Shown here in pieces: positions 44,472 through 56,313 of a stretch of 64,000 nucleotides of DNA. Origin of the DNA: Dryas octopetala (lineage: Eukaryota; Streptophyta; Magnoliopsida; Rosales; Rosaceae). Each line of letters opens with the position of its first letter. Position 1 is the stretch's first letter. The notes beneath the pieces are model-generated. The model was not told the origin of the DNA, searched no databases, and saw nothing but the letters and a program-made list of their open reading frames with translations. The stretch lies in NCBI GenBank assembly GCA_963921425.1, contig OY992835.1, positions 6,324,001 to 6,388,000 of the forward strand. Direction: 5' to 3'. The translations under genes and the position numbers were made by a program.

Positions 44472-45847
44472 GACTCAATCGAGAGAGCAACTAGACAGCA
44501 AGGGTTTGTGATTCGACGCTGTGTGGAGAATGGAGAAAAAAGCACAACAATTTAAGCCTCCCTGTGGGCGAGACTGCGAGACACTCGAGAGAGAAATTTT
44601 TTTTCTTTAGTCTTTTATCCTTTTTTTTGGGTCTCCTGTCCCACCCGCTGCCGCTGGTTAATATAATTTCATTGCCCAAAAAACAATCTTGATTTTACAT
44701 ATTACTCATCTATCCTGTGCAATCCAATTACTAGAGTAAAAATTTAAGTCATGAACAAAAGAACAACCATGTATTATTTTTGGGCCAACGAACAACCATG
44801 TGTTTAATACTTAAATTTGGCACAAGTGTTGAAATTAAAGTGAAATTCAAATTTCTTAAGTAGTCTTTCTTATCTTGACAAATTGTTTTTGAGACATAAT
44901 AATACACCCAATAAAAAGATTTAATTTTTTTACCAATTGAACTTAATAAATTGTTTTCATTTTATATTTTTTCTGAGTTTATGAATTAACGTAGGGATTC
45001 AAATATTTATGTTTCAACGTTGAAGCATCTATGACATAGTGCTCAAACTTTTTTAGAAAAAAGTAGACGGTTCTGATTATTAACGTGGAGCAGATAAAAG
45101 AAAGGGACTAAAATTACGACCAACAAAGATGAGTGGGAGATCATGTTGGGACTAAAATCACCTCACTTTCAATCCCATTTCCACCAAAACCAATGCAGAT
45201 TGAAAATACTAGTAAAGCAATGGCAACCCTACTCATGATCATTACCATGCACCACCCAATTTTTCCCCAATTACCACCTTCATTCTTAGCAAACTAGGGG
45301 TGGGCGCGGTGCGATTCGACTCACTTTTCCCCCGGAACCGTGTGTCGCGCCAAACATTAATATACGGTACGGTTCGGTGCCTAAAACCGTGAAAGAAATA
45401 AAAAAACCAAACCATTAAAGGTGCGGTGCGGTTCTGCACCACAGTTATAGGCCTAATGGGCTATTATTCATATAATTTATATAAAACATATGTTTTGAGG
45501 TTTGAGGCTTTGAGCAATTGAGTTTGTTTTGGGGTTTGAGATTTTGGGGTTTGGTTGGGCAAACTAGTTTATGTAACTAGACTATATAGAGTATATAGAA
45601 TTTATAAAATTTTAAACTTTATGGTTTAGGGTTTAGAGAATGAGAGATGAGTTGCAACCAAACCCTATACCATAAGTTTTAAATCCTTATATTATAAACC
45701 CTAATATCCTAAACCTTATACCATAAATTTTAAATCATATACCTTATTACCTTATATGGCATATACCCTATACACTTATATAGTATATAACTATATATTA
45801 TACCCTAGAACTATAAACAATTAAAAATTTTAGTATATAGAGTATAA
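44472..45847. other. Spacer with a hAT-MITE-like fragment
   Basis: No gene was seen. At about 45295-45445 the sequence begins TAGGGGTGGGCGCGGTGCG and carries GGTGCGGTGCGG repeats like the ends of the MITE at 5198-5832, but the matching right end was not found. 45590-45840 is extremely AT-rich. Confidence 0.5.
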
Positions 45848-46395
45848 GAGGAAATTACAGATTTGGTCCACTTATTTTATACCTAGTTCAATTTTAGTCC
45901 ATAATCTTTTTTAAGTTCTGTTTTGGTCCACTAATTGTTTCATTTGTTCAATAAAGGTCCAGATTTGTGACTTTAAATCCTTTGGGTTGTGTTTTCTTCA
46001 ATTATAATTGAACTATAAGTTATATTTCATCATTTCTTAGTCATAAAAACAAATTTGGAGTATTATAATCTAAAAGAATTGAGATTGGGTGAAGTTTGAA
46101 AAATTGGCAGTTTCGGGTACCCTACTTTGGGGTCAATTATCTTGAGTTTTAGAACTCCAATTTGAATGATTTTTATATGGTTGTAAAGAAGAAATACATA
46201 GCTTTAAAACAAGTATATGTTCGCTGAATTTGGGTGAGATTTGATAGGATAAAAAGCATGCCAAATTTGAGAAAACAAATATGGACCTTTACTGAACAAG
46301 TGGAACATTTAGTGGACCAAAACAGAACTTAAAAAAGATTGTGGACCAAAATTAAACTAGGTATAAAATAACTGGACTAAATCTGTAATTTCCTC
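45848..46395. mobile_element. Mutator-like MITE with 10-bp target duplication
   Basis: Terminal inverted repeats of roughly 115 bp begin GAGGAAATTACAGATTTGGT and are about 90% alike by eye. The flanks TAGAGTATAA at 45838-45847 and 46396-46405 are identical, matching the 9-10 bp duplications of Mutator-type elements. The 320-bp interior has no coding potential. Confidence 0.85.
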
Positions 46396-46519
46396 TAGAG
46401 TATAAACTATAAATAATATAGTGCCTAATTTTAAACACCCTAATCACCAAAAAAATTTGTCTAAACCCCCACCCATATAGAAACTCTTTCAAAACCCCCT
46501 AAAACTTATAATCCTAAAT

Positions 46520-46960
46520 TACCCTTCTGACGCATGCTGACGTGCGCTGACAAGTGCTGACGTCACTTTAACTGAATTTTGGTGAAACTGTTTTTTTTTT
46601 TTTTTTTTTCTGGAATTGAAGTTTTTGCTAAAACTCAATATTTTACTAAAACTAAAATCAAACACTGAAATTGAATTTCATACACTAAAATTGAATTTCA
46701 AAAATTCAGTTACACTGAAACTGAATTTCAAGAATTCAATTACACTGAAACTGAATTTCAGAAATTCAGTACACTAAATTGAAGAATTCAGTTATGAATT
46801 CACTTACTGAAACTGAATTAAGTGATGAAACAATTACACATTCACTAAAATGCAATTACACCTTGACTAAAATGCAATTACACCTTAATTAAAAAACAAT
46901 TACACATTTACTAAAACAATTACACTTCACTAAAACAGTTACACCTTTACTGAATTCCGT
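46520..46960. repeat. TGAC-rich cluster and AATTCAGTTACACTGAAACTG-type tandem tract
   Basis: 46526-46565 holds five TGAC words (three of them TGACG, one inside a TGACGTCA palindrome). From about 46640 units of roughly 30-35 bp such as ACTGAAACTGAATTTCA and AATTCAGTTAC repeat several times, then change to TAAAATGCAATTACACCTT units up to about 46945. No gene was seen in 46396-47548. Confidence 0.75.
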
Positions 46961-47175
46961 TTCACTAAAAAGAACACATCAACCTTATCAAATAAACCAA
47001 CAACAATACAATAAGCCATTGAGATGAGAGGAATAGCCAACAATACAACGTCGTCCGATCACCTCACGCGCGACGAGTACACGACAGTCGCCACTGCATC
47101 GATCTGTTTCTACCTGCAAATTTGATTCATCATATTTCAGAACCATAATTTCATTCAAAATTTATTTAAAACTCA

Positions 47176-47251
47176 TGTTTCACGAGCTGAAACTGTTTCA
47201 CGAGCTGAAACTGTTTCACGAGCTGAAACTGTTTCACGAACTGAAACTGTT
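47176..47251. repeat. 18-bp tandem repeat with internal dyad
   Basis: Just over four copies of TGTTTCACGAGCTGAAAC lie head to tail; the last carries GAACTG in place of GAGCTG. Each unit has the dyad GTTTCA...TGAAAC. Confidence 0.93.
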
Positions 47252-47548
47252 TAATCTTAATACAATTCTTAAGCCAAATCCATCTAAATTAAAGCATATA
47301 ATCAGAGATTAAAAAAAAAAAGCAAAGAAAGAAATGAGGCAAACTAACACAAACCTCTGCAATGTAATATATATCTTGTACCCATTCAACCCCACTGATA
47401 CGTGTCAAAAACCCACAAATCCAGCAATAAACAGCCTCAATCTATATATATATATATAAATATATGTAGCCAAATGAAATCCCCAAATAGCAAAATGAAA
47501 TCAGCTAATCTCTCTCAAAATGGGTATTACCTGCGCTGAGAGGCAGAG

Positions 47549-48150
47549 ATGAAATCGTCGACCTTTGGGGCAGCAATGGTGGCGCAGAGAAGCAGAGTAC
47601 CAACTCCAAAACCCACTAGCTGCCGGAACACAGAGATCGCCGGCGAGGATGTCAATCTGATCGATTTGGGGCTTTCCGATTCATTAACATTGCACCAAAC
47701 CAAATACATAGAACTGAACAGCACAACGAAGAGAAGAAGATGGGTACCTGACTCGACGGAAATGGCTGTCGGAAAACAGAGAACGCCGGCGAGAATGTCG
47801 CCGACTTCTCTCCTTCGAAACGGCGGGCCTAGGGGTCGTCAATATCTTCTGATGGCACCAGTGGACTCGGGACGACGAGAGGAAGCCATCCATGGTGGTC
47901 CGGCACCTTGTCGTCGCCGAAATCGGTGGATCGCCGGCGAGGGAGCTCGGGTCTGCCTAGACCCGATCCGGTGTCGACGTTCAGTTTCGCGGAGAGTGGA
48001 GGGCAGGGAGAGGATGAGGGGGGAGAGGTGAGCGTGATGGGACTGGTATCGCCGGCAACCGTCGCCGGACGGTGGCACACGCGCCGACGACAACCGCGGC
48101 GGAGGGAGAGAGAAAGAGAGAGAGAGAGAGAGATATATATATATATATAT
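47549..48150. other. GC-rich island with open frames on both strands
   Basis: The region has repeated CGCCGGCGAG words and overlapping frames on both strands (47549-48031 plus, 160 codons; 47829-48093 minus). None resembles a known domain. It ends in a GA run passing into an AT run (48103-48150). It may be a 5' leader, part of a transposable element, or a captured fragment; a real protein is unlikely. Confidence 0.4.
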
Positions 48151-48869
48151 GTTTTTTTTACGAATGAGTAGTACCTAGTGAATAGGATTTGGATCCATTT
48201 CTATTTGTTAAGATGCAAATCTTTTTTTATATTTGACTGTTAAATTAATTGCTCTATTTAATTAAGCTTCAAATGGGGTGATATGAAAGTATCAAGTATT
48301 GTCCGTTTTTTTTTTTTTGTTCAATTTAAGGGAATGGAAGTCCAACTTGAGACCTCTTCCAATATTGGGAAGAGGTATACCTTACTATCTTCCAATATAG
48401 AAAAATAAAGAATATGTTTGGGCTTATAGTGGTGGGAAACCGTGGAAAGTTGACACTTTTGACAATATGTTAATACACAACGCATCTTCCTTCTGTTAGA
48501 TAGACAATGCTGGGATTACCTATTTTGTTGTAATGCTATTAGCTGTTGAAAAAGCAAAAAGAAACAAAAAAAGCTGGTATGCAGATGCAGTGGAACCATT
48601 GGCTTGGTTGTTTCCTAGAAATTTATGCAACTTTAATTTAATATTTTTTTAATTACTATCAAATTGTTCAACGCGCGTTCAAAGGGAAGATTTTTCGATC
48701 AATGACACTAACCTAAGGACAGTAGAAAAATAATTAAAAGAAAATGTACGTAAGCAAATATGCAATTAAATATATATATATATGTTAATTTCACTAGGAA
48801 CCTAGCTCCTTAATTAACTTCATTACTCGGCCACCCCATTTCTCCTCCACGTAATTAAATTGGAGTTTC

Positions 48870-48872
<3 letters not shown>

Positions 48873-48925
<53 letters not shown>
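48873..48925. repeat. (CT)n microsatellite
   Basis: An uninterrupted CT run of about 26 units. Confidence 0.97.
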
Positions 48926-48928
<3 letters not shown>

Positions 48929-49039
48929 AACTATTTTCATTTTCTTAATTTCTTTCCACAAGCAATTTGCAATTAGCCAATAACGTCTTAATGGCCAAGC
49001 TTCAAGCTTCATGGGTATTGCGCCTCGAGCTCAGTTAGG

Positions 49040-49299
49040 GTTCTGGTTTTCGAGTTCTTTGAAAAAGGTGATCTTTATAGTTGGTTATATCCTGACCAAA
49101 TAAACAATAGTTTTTTGCGTTTGACTTTATCATGGGAAACTAGGTTAAAGATTGTGAGAGATGTTGCTGAGGGGTTCACAAATTTGCATGGGTTGGAAGA
49201 GCCTATTATTCAAAGGAACATTAAGCCCAGTAATGTATTATTGAACTGGGAGTTTAGGGCTCATATTGCCAATTTTGCGCTCGCTAGAAGGATTGATTT
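49040..49299 (+). pseudogene. Receptor-like kinase fragment with altered catalytic motifs
   Basis: The fragment reads LVFEFFEKGDLYSWLYPDQ, LTLSWETRLKIVRDVAEGF, EEPIIQRNIKPSNVLLNWEF and AHIANFALARRIDL, the centre of a plant receptor-like kinase from the hinge to the activation loop. HRD of the catalytic loop is QRN, and DFG is NFA. An ANF/NFG-like change is typical for some LysM-type receptor kinases known to be pseudokinases, so the parent may already have been non-catalytic. A GTAAGT donor follows at 49300. The N-lobe and the rest are missing; a copia LTR begins 20 bp further. Confidence 0.7.
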
Positions 49300-49319
49300 G
49301 TAAGTTCTAAATACATAAC

Positions 49320-49827
49320 TGATAGCACACACAACATAAAGACATAAGAATACCTTAATACCATTGTAAACATATAATAGACCTTAAGAGATACCAACCT
49401 GATTGGAGACATGTTGGCAGCAGTAATTTACTTCCAGTCAGGATGCATAAGCCTTCTGACCTGCTTAATTACTCATAGTAATTAAGCAGTCACTCACGTA
49501 TGGGATAGAGATTAAGACTTCTAGTAACTATGTGATCAAGGACCTGTGCTTTTATAGAAAGCCAATAGAATCCTAAACCCTCCCATAAAGCTATTTTCGA
49601 ATTCATAGTCCTAATATGACTGTATAAAAGACTTTACTTGATCATTGCCTCGTTTATAGCATAAGGCCTTTAAGTAACTAAGTCTTCCTAGTCCAATTCA
49701 GATTAATAACCTATCTAAGATAGACTTTCTGATTTATGTCTCACTAATAAATCTATTACTTGCATCTTAAGTGTTAGTGAGATATTGATTCCAAGTAGGA
49801 CAAGGCTAAGTCCATTCAATTCTTACA
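49320..49827 (-). repeat. Copia-type LTR
   Basis: The block runs TGATAGCAC to CTTACA on the plus strand and is followed by TTCTCCCACTTGG, a purine-rich tract on the minus strand next to the LTR start. No partner LTR was found in the window. The left boundary is tentative. Confidence 0.5.
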
Positions 49828-52286
49828 TTCTCCCACTTGGACAAGCATTGTTCTCAATCAATACAACCACATAACATTGCAAGCAATCTGAAGTTGCGCT
49901 GGATTTATTATTCAACAAGACTTAGCTCAACTTTGTCAAAACACAATGTTAAATACCAGACTATGAGAAGTAACAAAGCTATTAGAATTCTCAAACCATT
50001 CACAATCATTGATATGTAAAACTGTATCTCACAACAGTCATTTACAAGGCATGGAAAATGAAATATCAGTTCGATCACAAGACCCTGTGCCTTAGACAGT
50101 TCCCAACTTGTAAACTTGGTCCTCCTGAATGATTTTGCCTTAATGCAAAATCTTTGAACTTAATAGCAAGATTCCTATATGCATGCTCAGACAATGTACT
50201 ATGATTACTGTCTGCTTTATCTGAATGAGATTGTCAGACTATATAGGTATTCATGCAAATACCAGAATGTATGTATACATTTAAAAGAAGCTTAAAACAA
50301 AATGAAAAACTATATATATTATAATTGAGTAGACAAACTGAAATCATGATAGGTCTAGTTCAATTTTAATATTACTGAAAGAAATTCAAATTCAATAACT
50401 AAACTGAACTTATGGCACTTATTTTCTGCAATCTCAACCAAAATGCAGAAAACCAATTATAAAGACAATAAAAATTGACTAACAAGAGTTGGACAACTCC
50501 CACTATTTCTAAATCTCCCACTGAACTGCAGCATCCAAACCTTCAAGAACTCCCATGTTGGTGATATGCTTCTAGAAAACTGAATTAGGGACACTTTATT
50601 CAACATTGGATCATCTATCAAGTCTAGGGACCCTTTCACAAATAATAAAATTCACTTCATGCATCACTTTAAGAACTCTTGAAGAATTGCATGTATTTTG
50701 ATGATTAAACAAGCAATATGCAATAACATAAGCCTTAACGTACTTATCCTAACAAAAATACCTTTATGACATCAACACATCTGAGAAATCTCTTTAATGG
50801 ATACTATATTCTAAAATTCCTTATAGCTATAAGAAAAAACTAAATACCAACCAAATAAGAATCTTATCTCAATAAAAACATAATTTATAGCTGAGTTCAG
50901 GACTGAATATAAATATAAGCGAACTAAAACAATATGCGAGCATAATATTAATTATTCTTTTTAGCCTCAAACATTCCGTATACATTATTAATTTCACCTT
51001 TGGAAAAGAAGAATTATTCAAAAATATTGTACCAAATACAATATTTAACCTCGAGGATCTTTATTTGTTATAATCCAAAAATTCAATCTTGATCCAAATA
51101 AATCCTTGAACTAAGAAAATTTATAAATGAATGGATCACTTTGGTGATACTTCTTCTTTAGAGTTTTCTTAGAGCAGGATCAAGAACTGAAAAAGCTTTA
51201 ACAGGTAGACAAAAATATAATTAATGCTAGAGTTGTATAACATATAGCACTTGATACAAATAATGGAAACGTGCTTAAGCGAATTTATATAATCAATATG
51301 TATGATGAAAATTGCAGCAACAAATATTTATAGCTAGCTATGACTTCAAAGTCCAAATATATATGAACACATGCTAACAATCCATAACAAAGAATATGTA
51401 GAAAGAGAGAGGTATACTGCAGGTTTCAAAAAAAAAAAATATATTTAACTATATATGTGTTCACACAAATATATACCCAAAAATTCTTCTTGACTGAATG
51501 ATGATTAAAAAATCATATATATTTCTTGAGTGATGATATATTCCTTAATTTCTTTATTATTCTATACACTGCAAAAGGCTATTCTAGAATATAATGTATG
51601 ACCAAATAACAAAAAATAAAATTAGTGACTCACAACAATTACTGACCATGGATAAATAACATATCTTAATTCTGCAATGCATATGTGACCGGATAATTGG
51701 ATGTAAACTTAAGATTGCAATCTTTAAATCATCATATAAACTTTAAGTCATAACACATATCAAACAAGGTTCTATCAAGAATTAAATAACTCATGTATAT
51801 GATCAGACACGTCAATTATATGCCAATTAACGCTAGTGCTTATTCTAGATCAAGGTTTCTTCCAAAATTAATCATCAATATCTAACAAGCTAGAAGCAAA
51901 ACAATACATGATATATATATATCATATGTAAAAAAACCATAGATCAGTATATACTTAGATATCCAAGTCTCTTTTGGGCGATGATTTATTTTCCTTATTG
52001 GTAGTTGTATAGTCCACGCCATAAGGGTTTTGTTATCTTTGGATATCCAAAACCGATCTAAATAAGATACATACAAGTTACCCCCTTTATATTCATAATC
52101 ATATGAATAATTGATCTACCTTTGGGTGATTCTTAAAAAATAAAAAAAAATAATAATAATCTTACAACTATATGTAATTCGAATATTTAAAACTTACAAG
52201 GTTTAAGTCTATTTAAACGCATCCAAAAATAGGAGTAAAATAATTAACACTTAATTTGATATTCATAAAACTTTCTAGTTTGGCCA
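49828..52286 (-). mobile_element. Probable non-coding retroelement interior
   Basis: AT-rich sequence without useful frames. It repeats CTCCCACT-type phrases (49831, 50498, 50516) like the tract next to the LTR. It could be the decayed interior of the same element or an unrelated spacer. Confidence 0.3.
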
Positions 52287-52620
52287 CACTACTGCAAAAT
52301 CCTTCATCAGGCACACCCACCAAACCATGCCAATTAGTCTCAAAGGGCACAGTTTGCAGTGCCTATTGATCATCTAGTCACGGTTTGTGCGGTGGTGCGA
52401 TTGGGAGGGGTATCCATTGTGACAATGTCACGGTTTACCTAACCGTGAGTCCATTCAGACCGGGTCCCACACCATTCTCATTAGCATACTTCAGCCAAGC
52501 TTATATACTTGAGCCAAGCTTGAGCCAAGCTGATATATACAAGTGGCTTAAAGTGGCTTGGTGGACGATGAAGACCACTCCAGTTATTGCTCTCATGGTT
52601 GTATAACCGTGAAACACTAA
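52287..52620. mobile_element. CACTA (En/Spm) terminal region
   Basis: The stretch begins CACTACTGCAAAATCC, the CACTA terminal signature, and has inverted and direct subterminal words such as CACGGTTTG, CACGGTTTACC, AACCGTGA and AACCGTGAA. The other terminus was not found within the window. An En/Spm-type accessory gene lies just beyond, on the minus strand, consistent with one element. Confidence 0.6.
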
Positions 52621-53140
52621 ATAATATTAAAATATGCCATACTGTGACATGAAAAACATGTACGAATTATTCATGTATTTTGAGTTAAATGACCTTTGCC
52701 TTTCACCTTCGGGTATATATCTGTGCCATACTTTCATTAAATATATAAAACTAATATACATACAATTGCTCATATATTGTTTCATATACAATAATATCAA
52801 ATAATATATATACTTATAATAATAAGTATGTATTGAACAATTAGTTATTAATAAACTATAATTTTAGCCATTAAAAAAGTATAAATTGCCATGATAAATG
52901 ATGGATTCAACTTTCAGACATTTGCTTCGCAATACTGATGAGTCTATAATTACATTAGTTTGTTCAACAAAATAACTTGCCTATTTACATCCAAAATATA
53001 CCCAATCTAAGTTCACTGATATGATTCCAACCCCTTCCTTACAAGCAATTCACAATCTAACTATTATGAAAGGGTTGGCATGCTCAAGGAATCAGCTGCC
53101 ACATATCAATTCCAAAATACAATTTTTACCCAACAGCTAA

Positions 53141-53219
53141 GCCAGTCAGTTCCTAAACCCATCATATCACTATGTTCTAGCCAGTCAGTTCCTAAACCCA
53201 TCATATCACTATGTTCTAG
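53141..53219. repeat. 39-bp tandem duplication
   Basis: Two perfect copies of a unit starting CCAGTCAGTTCCTAAACCC and ending TATGTTCTAG. Confidence 0.95.
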
Positions 53220-53338
53220 CAATATAATCTATACTTAAGTCCCCACCATCATTTTCACAAAAGGGGCTAGAATTCACCTGTCTAAACCAAAATGCTACCA
53301 ACACTTATCCAAAAATTTACGTACCTACTTGGATCCAA

Positions 53339-55878
53339 TCATGGGCTGCGAAACTCATCATTTGCTGTGTTCGCATTGTCCACGGCCATATCAGAGACAT
53401 CGGAACCTATCATCAACATCGGATTGGCACCAACTGGTGGGGTTGCTTGAGCTTCTTTGGTGGCTGAAGCTTTTGACAACATCTGTATCAAAGCCTGCAC
53501 ATCCAGCCCTTGGAGTGCTTGTACCCCTGCACCTGAAATAGCAGCAACTAAAGGATTGTTCAAACGGGCTTCAAATTCAGCCATCTTGTTTCGAAAATAT
53601 TCATCTCTCTCTCTTGCTTCTTGTTCCTTCCTAGCTGCATCAACTTTGATTCTTTCAACTTCTGCACGCGCTTCTTCTGCTGCTTGACGTGCTTCTTCTG
53701 CAGCAATTCGTTGGAGATCACATTGAGCTTGTAACACTTCGACTTGTCGTGACAATCCCCTTCTCTATGTAACAATTCCAGGTACATCTTTCCATTCAAC
53801 TCCAACCCCATAGCCGCGGACAGTATTGCGTTTTTCAGGCCCAAATTGCTCTGCATACAACTCATCACGAACATCTGGCGTAATTTCCCTTCCCTTCTCC
53901 TGCTCCCTCTGCTCAAGTGCAGTCAACTCATCCTGCATTAAAACAAAAAAGACAACACCACATGCTCAGTTTAGTAGTATTGACATGTGTATATACTATA
54001 ATCTAATTACTAAGGCACTTACAAAATGTTTAGCGACTTCTTCATTAACCGGCTTGAGTTGATTTTTCACTTTGCGGCTGTAGATGAGTTTGAAGAATGT
54101 TATACGGTCAAGCACTTCACCAGGGTGCTCACGTTTCTGCACAAAATCAGCCATAACACACACATGTTCCAAGTACTTAATTAATAATGAAAACATGCAC
54201 CTAATAGATAAATGCAAATTATTTTTCTACCAATATCTGCCAATGTAATTAGGAATTGCAAAATTAGACAAAGCATCACCACAAAATAAACAAGAAATAT
54301 ACTCAATTTACTGGTATCAATATACTTCTTTCGCATTTCTTAGTGGTGAATCAATAGTCTAAATTTATCTCATCTTTATCATAATTGTAATCATTATGTA
54401 GATAAATGCTAACATGACCAGTGGCTAGCTCAAAGCATAAGCAATCTCAGGATAATTACTTAATATGTAAATGTGTGTGATTCTTCTTTTGAGGCCATAT
54501 AATTTTGCCTTTCTACACTATTATGGATTTCAAGCATCAAATAAGCATGATCATGAAAAACTGCACCACTACTTTGGTCTATGCATTTGTACTATATTTA
54601 TTAAGGAAGCAAGCATCACTAAAGTTAAATATCCTATATGAAGTAGAACAAAATTAGATAATGCCAAAACTAGCATAAAATAATCTTACACTGTTCAAAA
54701 CTATCATCCCCATACATAATTGGCTAATCAATCTTACTGTCAGATAAATTGCCAAATTCTTTCCCACTAACCCTCAACATTAGGTAATGTATTAAAAACT
54801 CACCCATGCATGTCGCTTTTGGGCAAAGGTTTGTGTACCAGTGGTGTGATGCAGCCTCAATTGCCTTCGATTCCTCTTATTTATCCTTGAGTATTTCTAT
54901 GTACAAAAATCCAAATGACACTGTCAATTTTTTCCACCTACATGAGAATGCCGAAAATATGAATTCGAGGAATTAGGGCTTAATTTACCTCTTTCTCTAT
55001 GTCCCAATCAGCCACCAACAAGCGTCATTGGTTAATGTTAACACGATTATCATTGCAAATCCACCTATCATCTGTACCGACATTTGGGTAGTACCATTCC
55101 ACCTTAAGATCATGCTTAAATTTCTTCCAACGGTCATTCAACTTTGCCTTTGTTATCTTTTCAATTGCTGCCTCCTTAGCTAATGTATCCGGATCTGACC
55201 AGTCAAGAGCTTCCTGCATAATGTGTTTGTACATACGCATCATACATTAGCACATGAATAAATTTATAATGCTTGATATACTGAAACAATTGGCCTGGTG
55301 AAAGAGATCTTTACCTTCACAGTCTTCCATGCTTTCTCCACTCTGGTTCCCTTTTTAAACAATCTGAACGACTTCACATTGATTGGAAAGTAAGAGGCAT
55401 CTGTTGCTATTATCCCCACAAATCATGAAAACTTTGCACATAGGTCATCTGGTTCAACTGCCTGCCCATGTTCATTGAATACCAACTTCTCTAGTTTCGT
55501 TATAGCAAATTTTCTCTTATTTTTTCCTCTTCCTAATCTCTTGCGCTTACCTAGTTGCGAATCAGTGCCCGTTTCATTCCCCACATCATTTGTTGGCCTC
55601 GATGATTCACTATTTGGTCCCAAAAGTTCATTTGGTTGGCAAGTTGAGAAACCCACTGCATTGCTCGATCCATTGGTTTGATTTTGTGTTTGGACAACTA
55701 TCTGATTCTCAGTTTCATTAACGTTGTGTGTGGTATCATCATTCACACCTCTAAGCAATGTGTACATAATGTCATCGCTTTGTCTTAAATCATAGCCATT
55801 TAGTGGAGGTTGGGTCTCGTGGTCTTGTGCTAGGTTAGTGAACAAAGGTCCAGTATGGGGTACGTAGTGATTAAGCAT
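53339..55878 (-). pseudogene. Plant En/Spm-type transposon accessory gene (TNPA/Ptta-like), broken
   Basis: Five exon-like blocks read on the minus strand: 55315-55878 (basic KRKRLGRGKNKRK, then TKLEKLVFNEHGQAVEP and, past a stop, FVGIIATDASYFPINVKSFR), 54989-55213 (LNDRWKKFKHDLKVEW), 54804-54896 (NKRNRRQLRLHHTTGTQTFA), 54023-54136 (KREHPGEVLDRITFFKLIYS) and 53339-53932 (PDVRDELYAEQFGPEKRNTV, then a long coiled coil RIAAEEARQAAEEARAEVER). This order is typical of the plant Ptta/En/Spm protein family that accompanies CACTA transposases and binds subterminal repeats. Three in-frame stops (TGA at 55423, TGA at 55025 where Trp is expected, TAG at 53765) show it is not functional. No transposase gene (TNPD/TNP2) was seen. 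Confidence 0.8.
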
Positions 55879-56271
55879 CTGTACTAATAAAGAACATTAA
55901 AAATCAAATAAACTGCAAAGATGCAAACATACATAACTCATGGAAATTCACCATAGATGAAGCTAGATATAAGGACGAGTGATAACTAAATTCACCATTT
56001 TGGTGTGATGAACTAATAGTAATTAATAAAAATGAAAACAAGTAGTCAAATAAGGCTGAAAGTTCATTAATCCTGAAATTGAAAAGGTTAAAGTTGGTGA
56101 GACACCCAGAAAAGAAAAAAAGCAATGAGGAAGTGCATAGTGAGGACTGTGGATAAATATTCAAATAGACATTACTCTGTTCTATATTGACTCTAATTTG
56201 CTACCTTACTCTGTTCTCAATCTGCCTCCCTTCACCATCCTTCTGTGTTGTCAAGGCTAGCTGGTATTCTC

Positions 56272-56313
<42 letters not shown>

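Noticed and set aside
45295-45445. Second complete hAT-like MITE
   Set aside because: Only the left end TAGGGGTGGGCG is visible; no inverted right end was found, so it is noted only as a fragment.
47176-47251. CRISPR-like repeat array (18-bp repeats with dyads)
   Set aside because: The copies are head to tail with no unique spacers, and the genome is clearly plant nuclear DNA.
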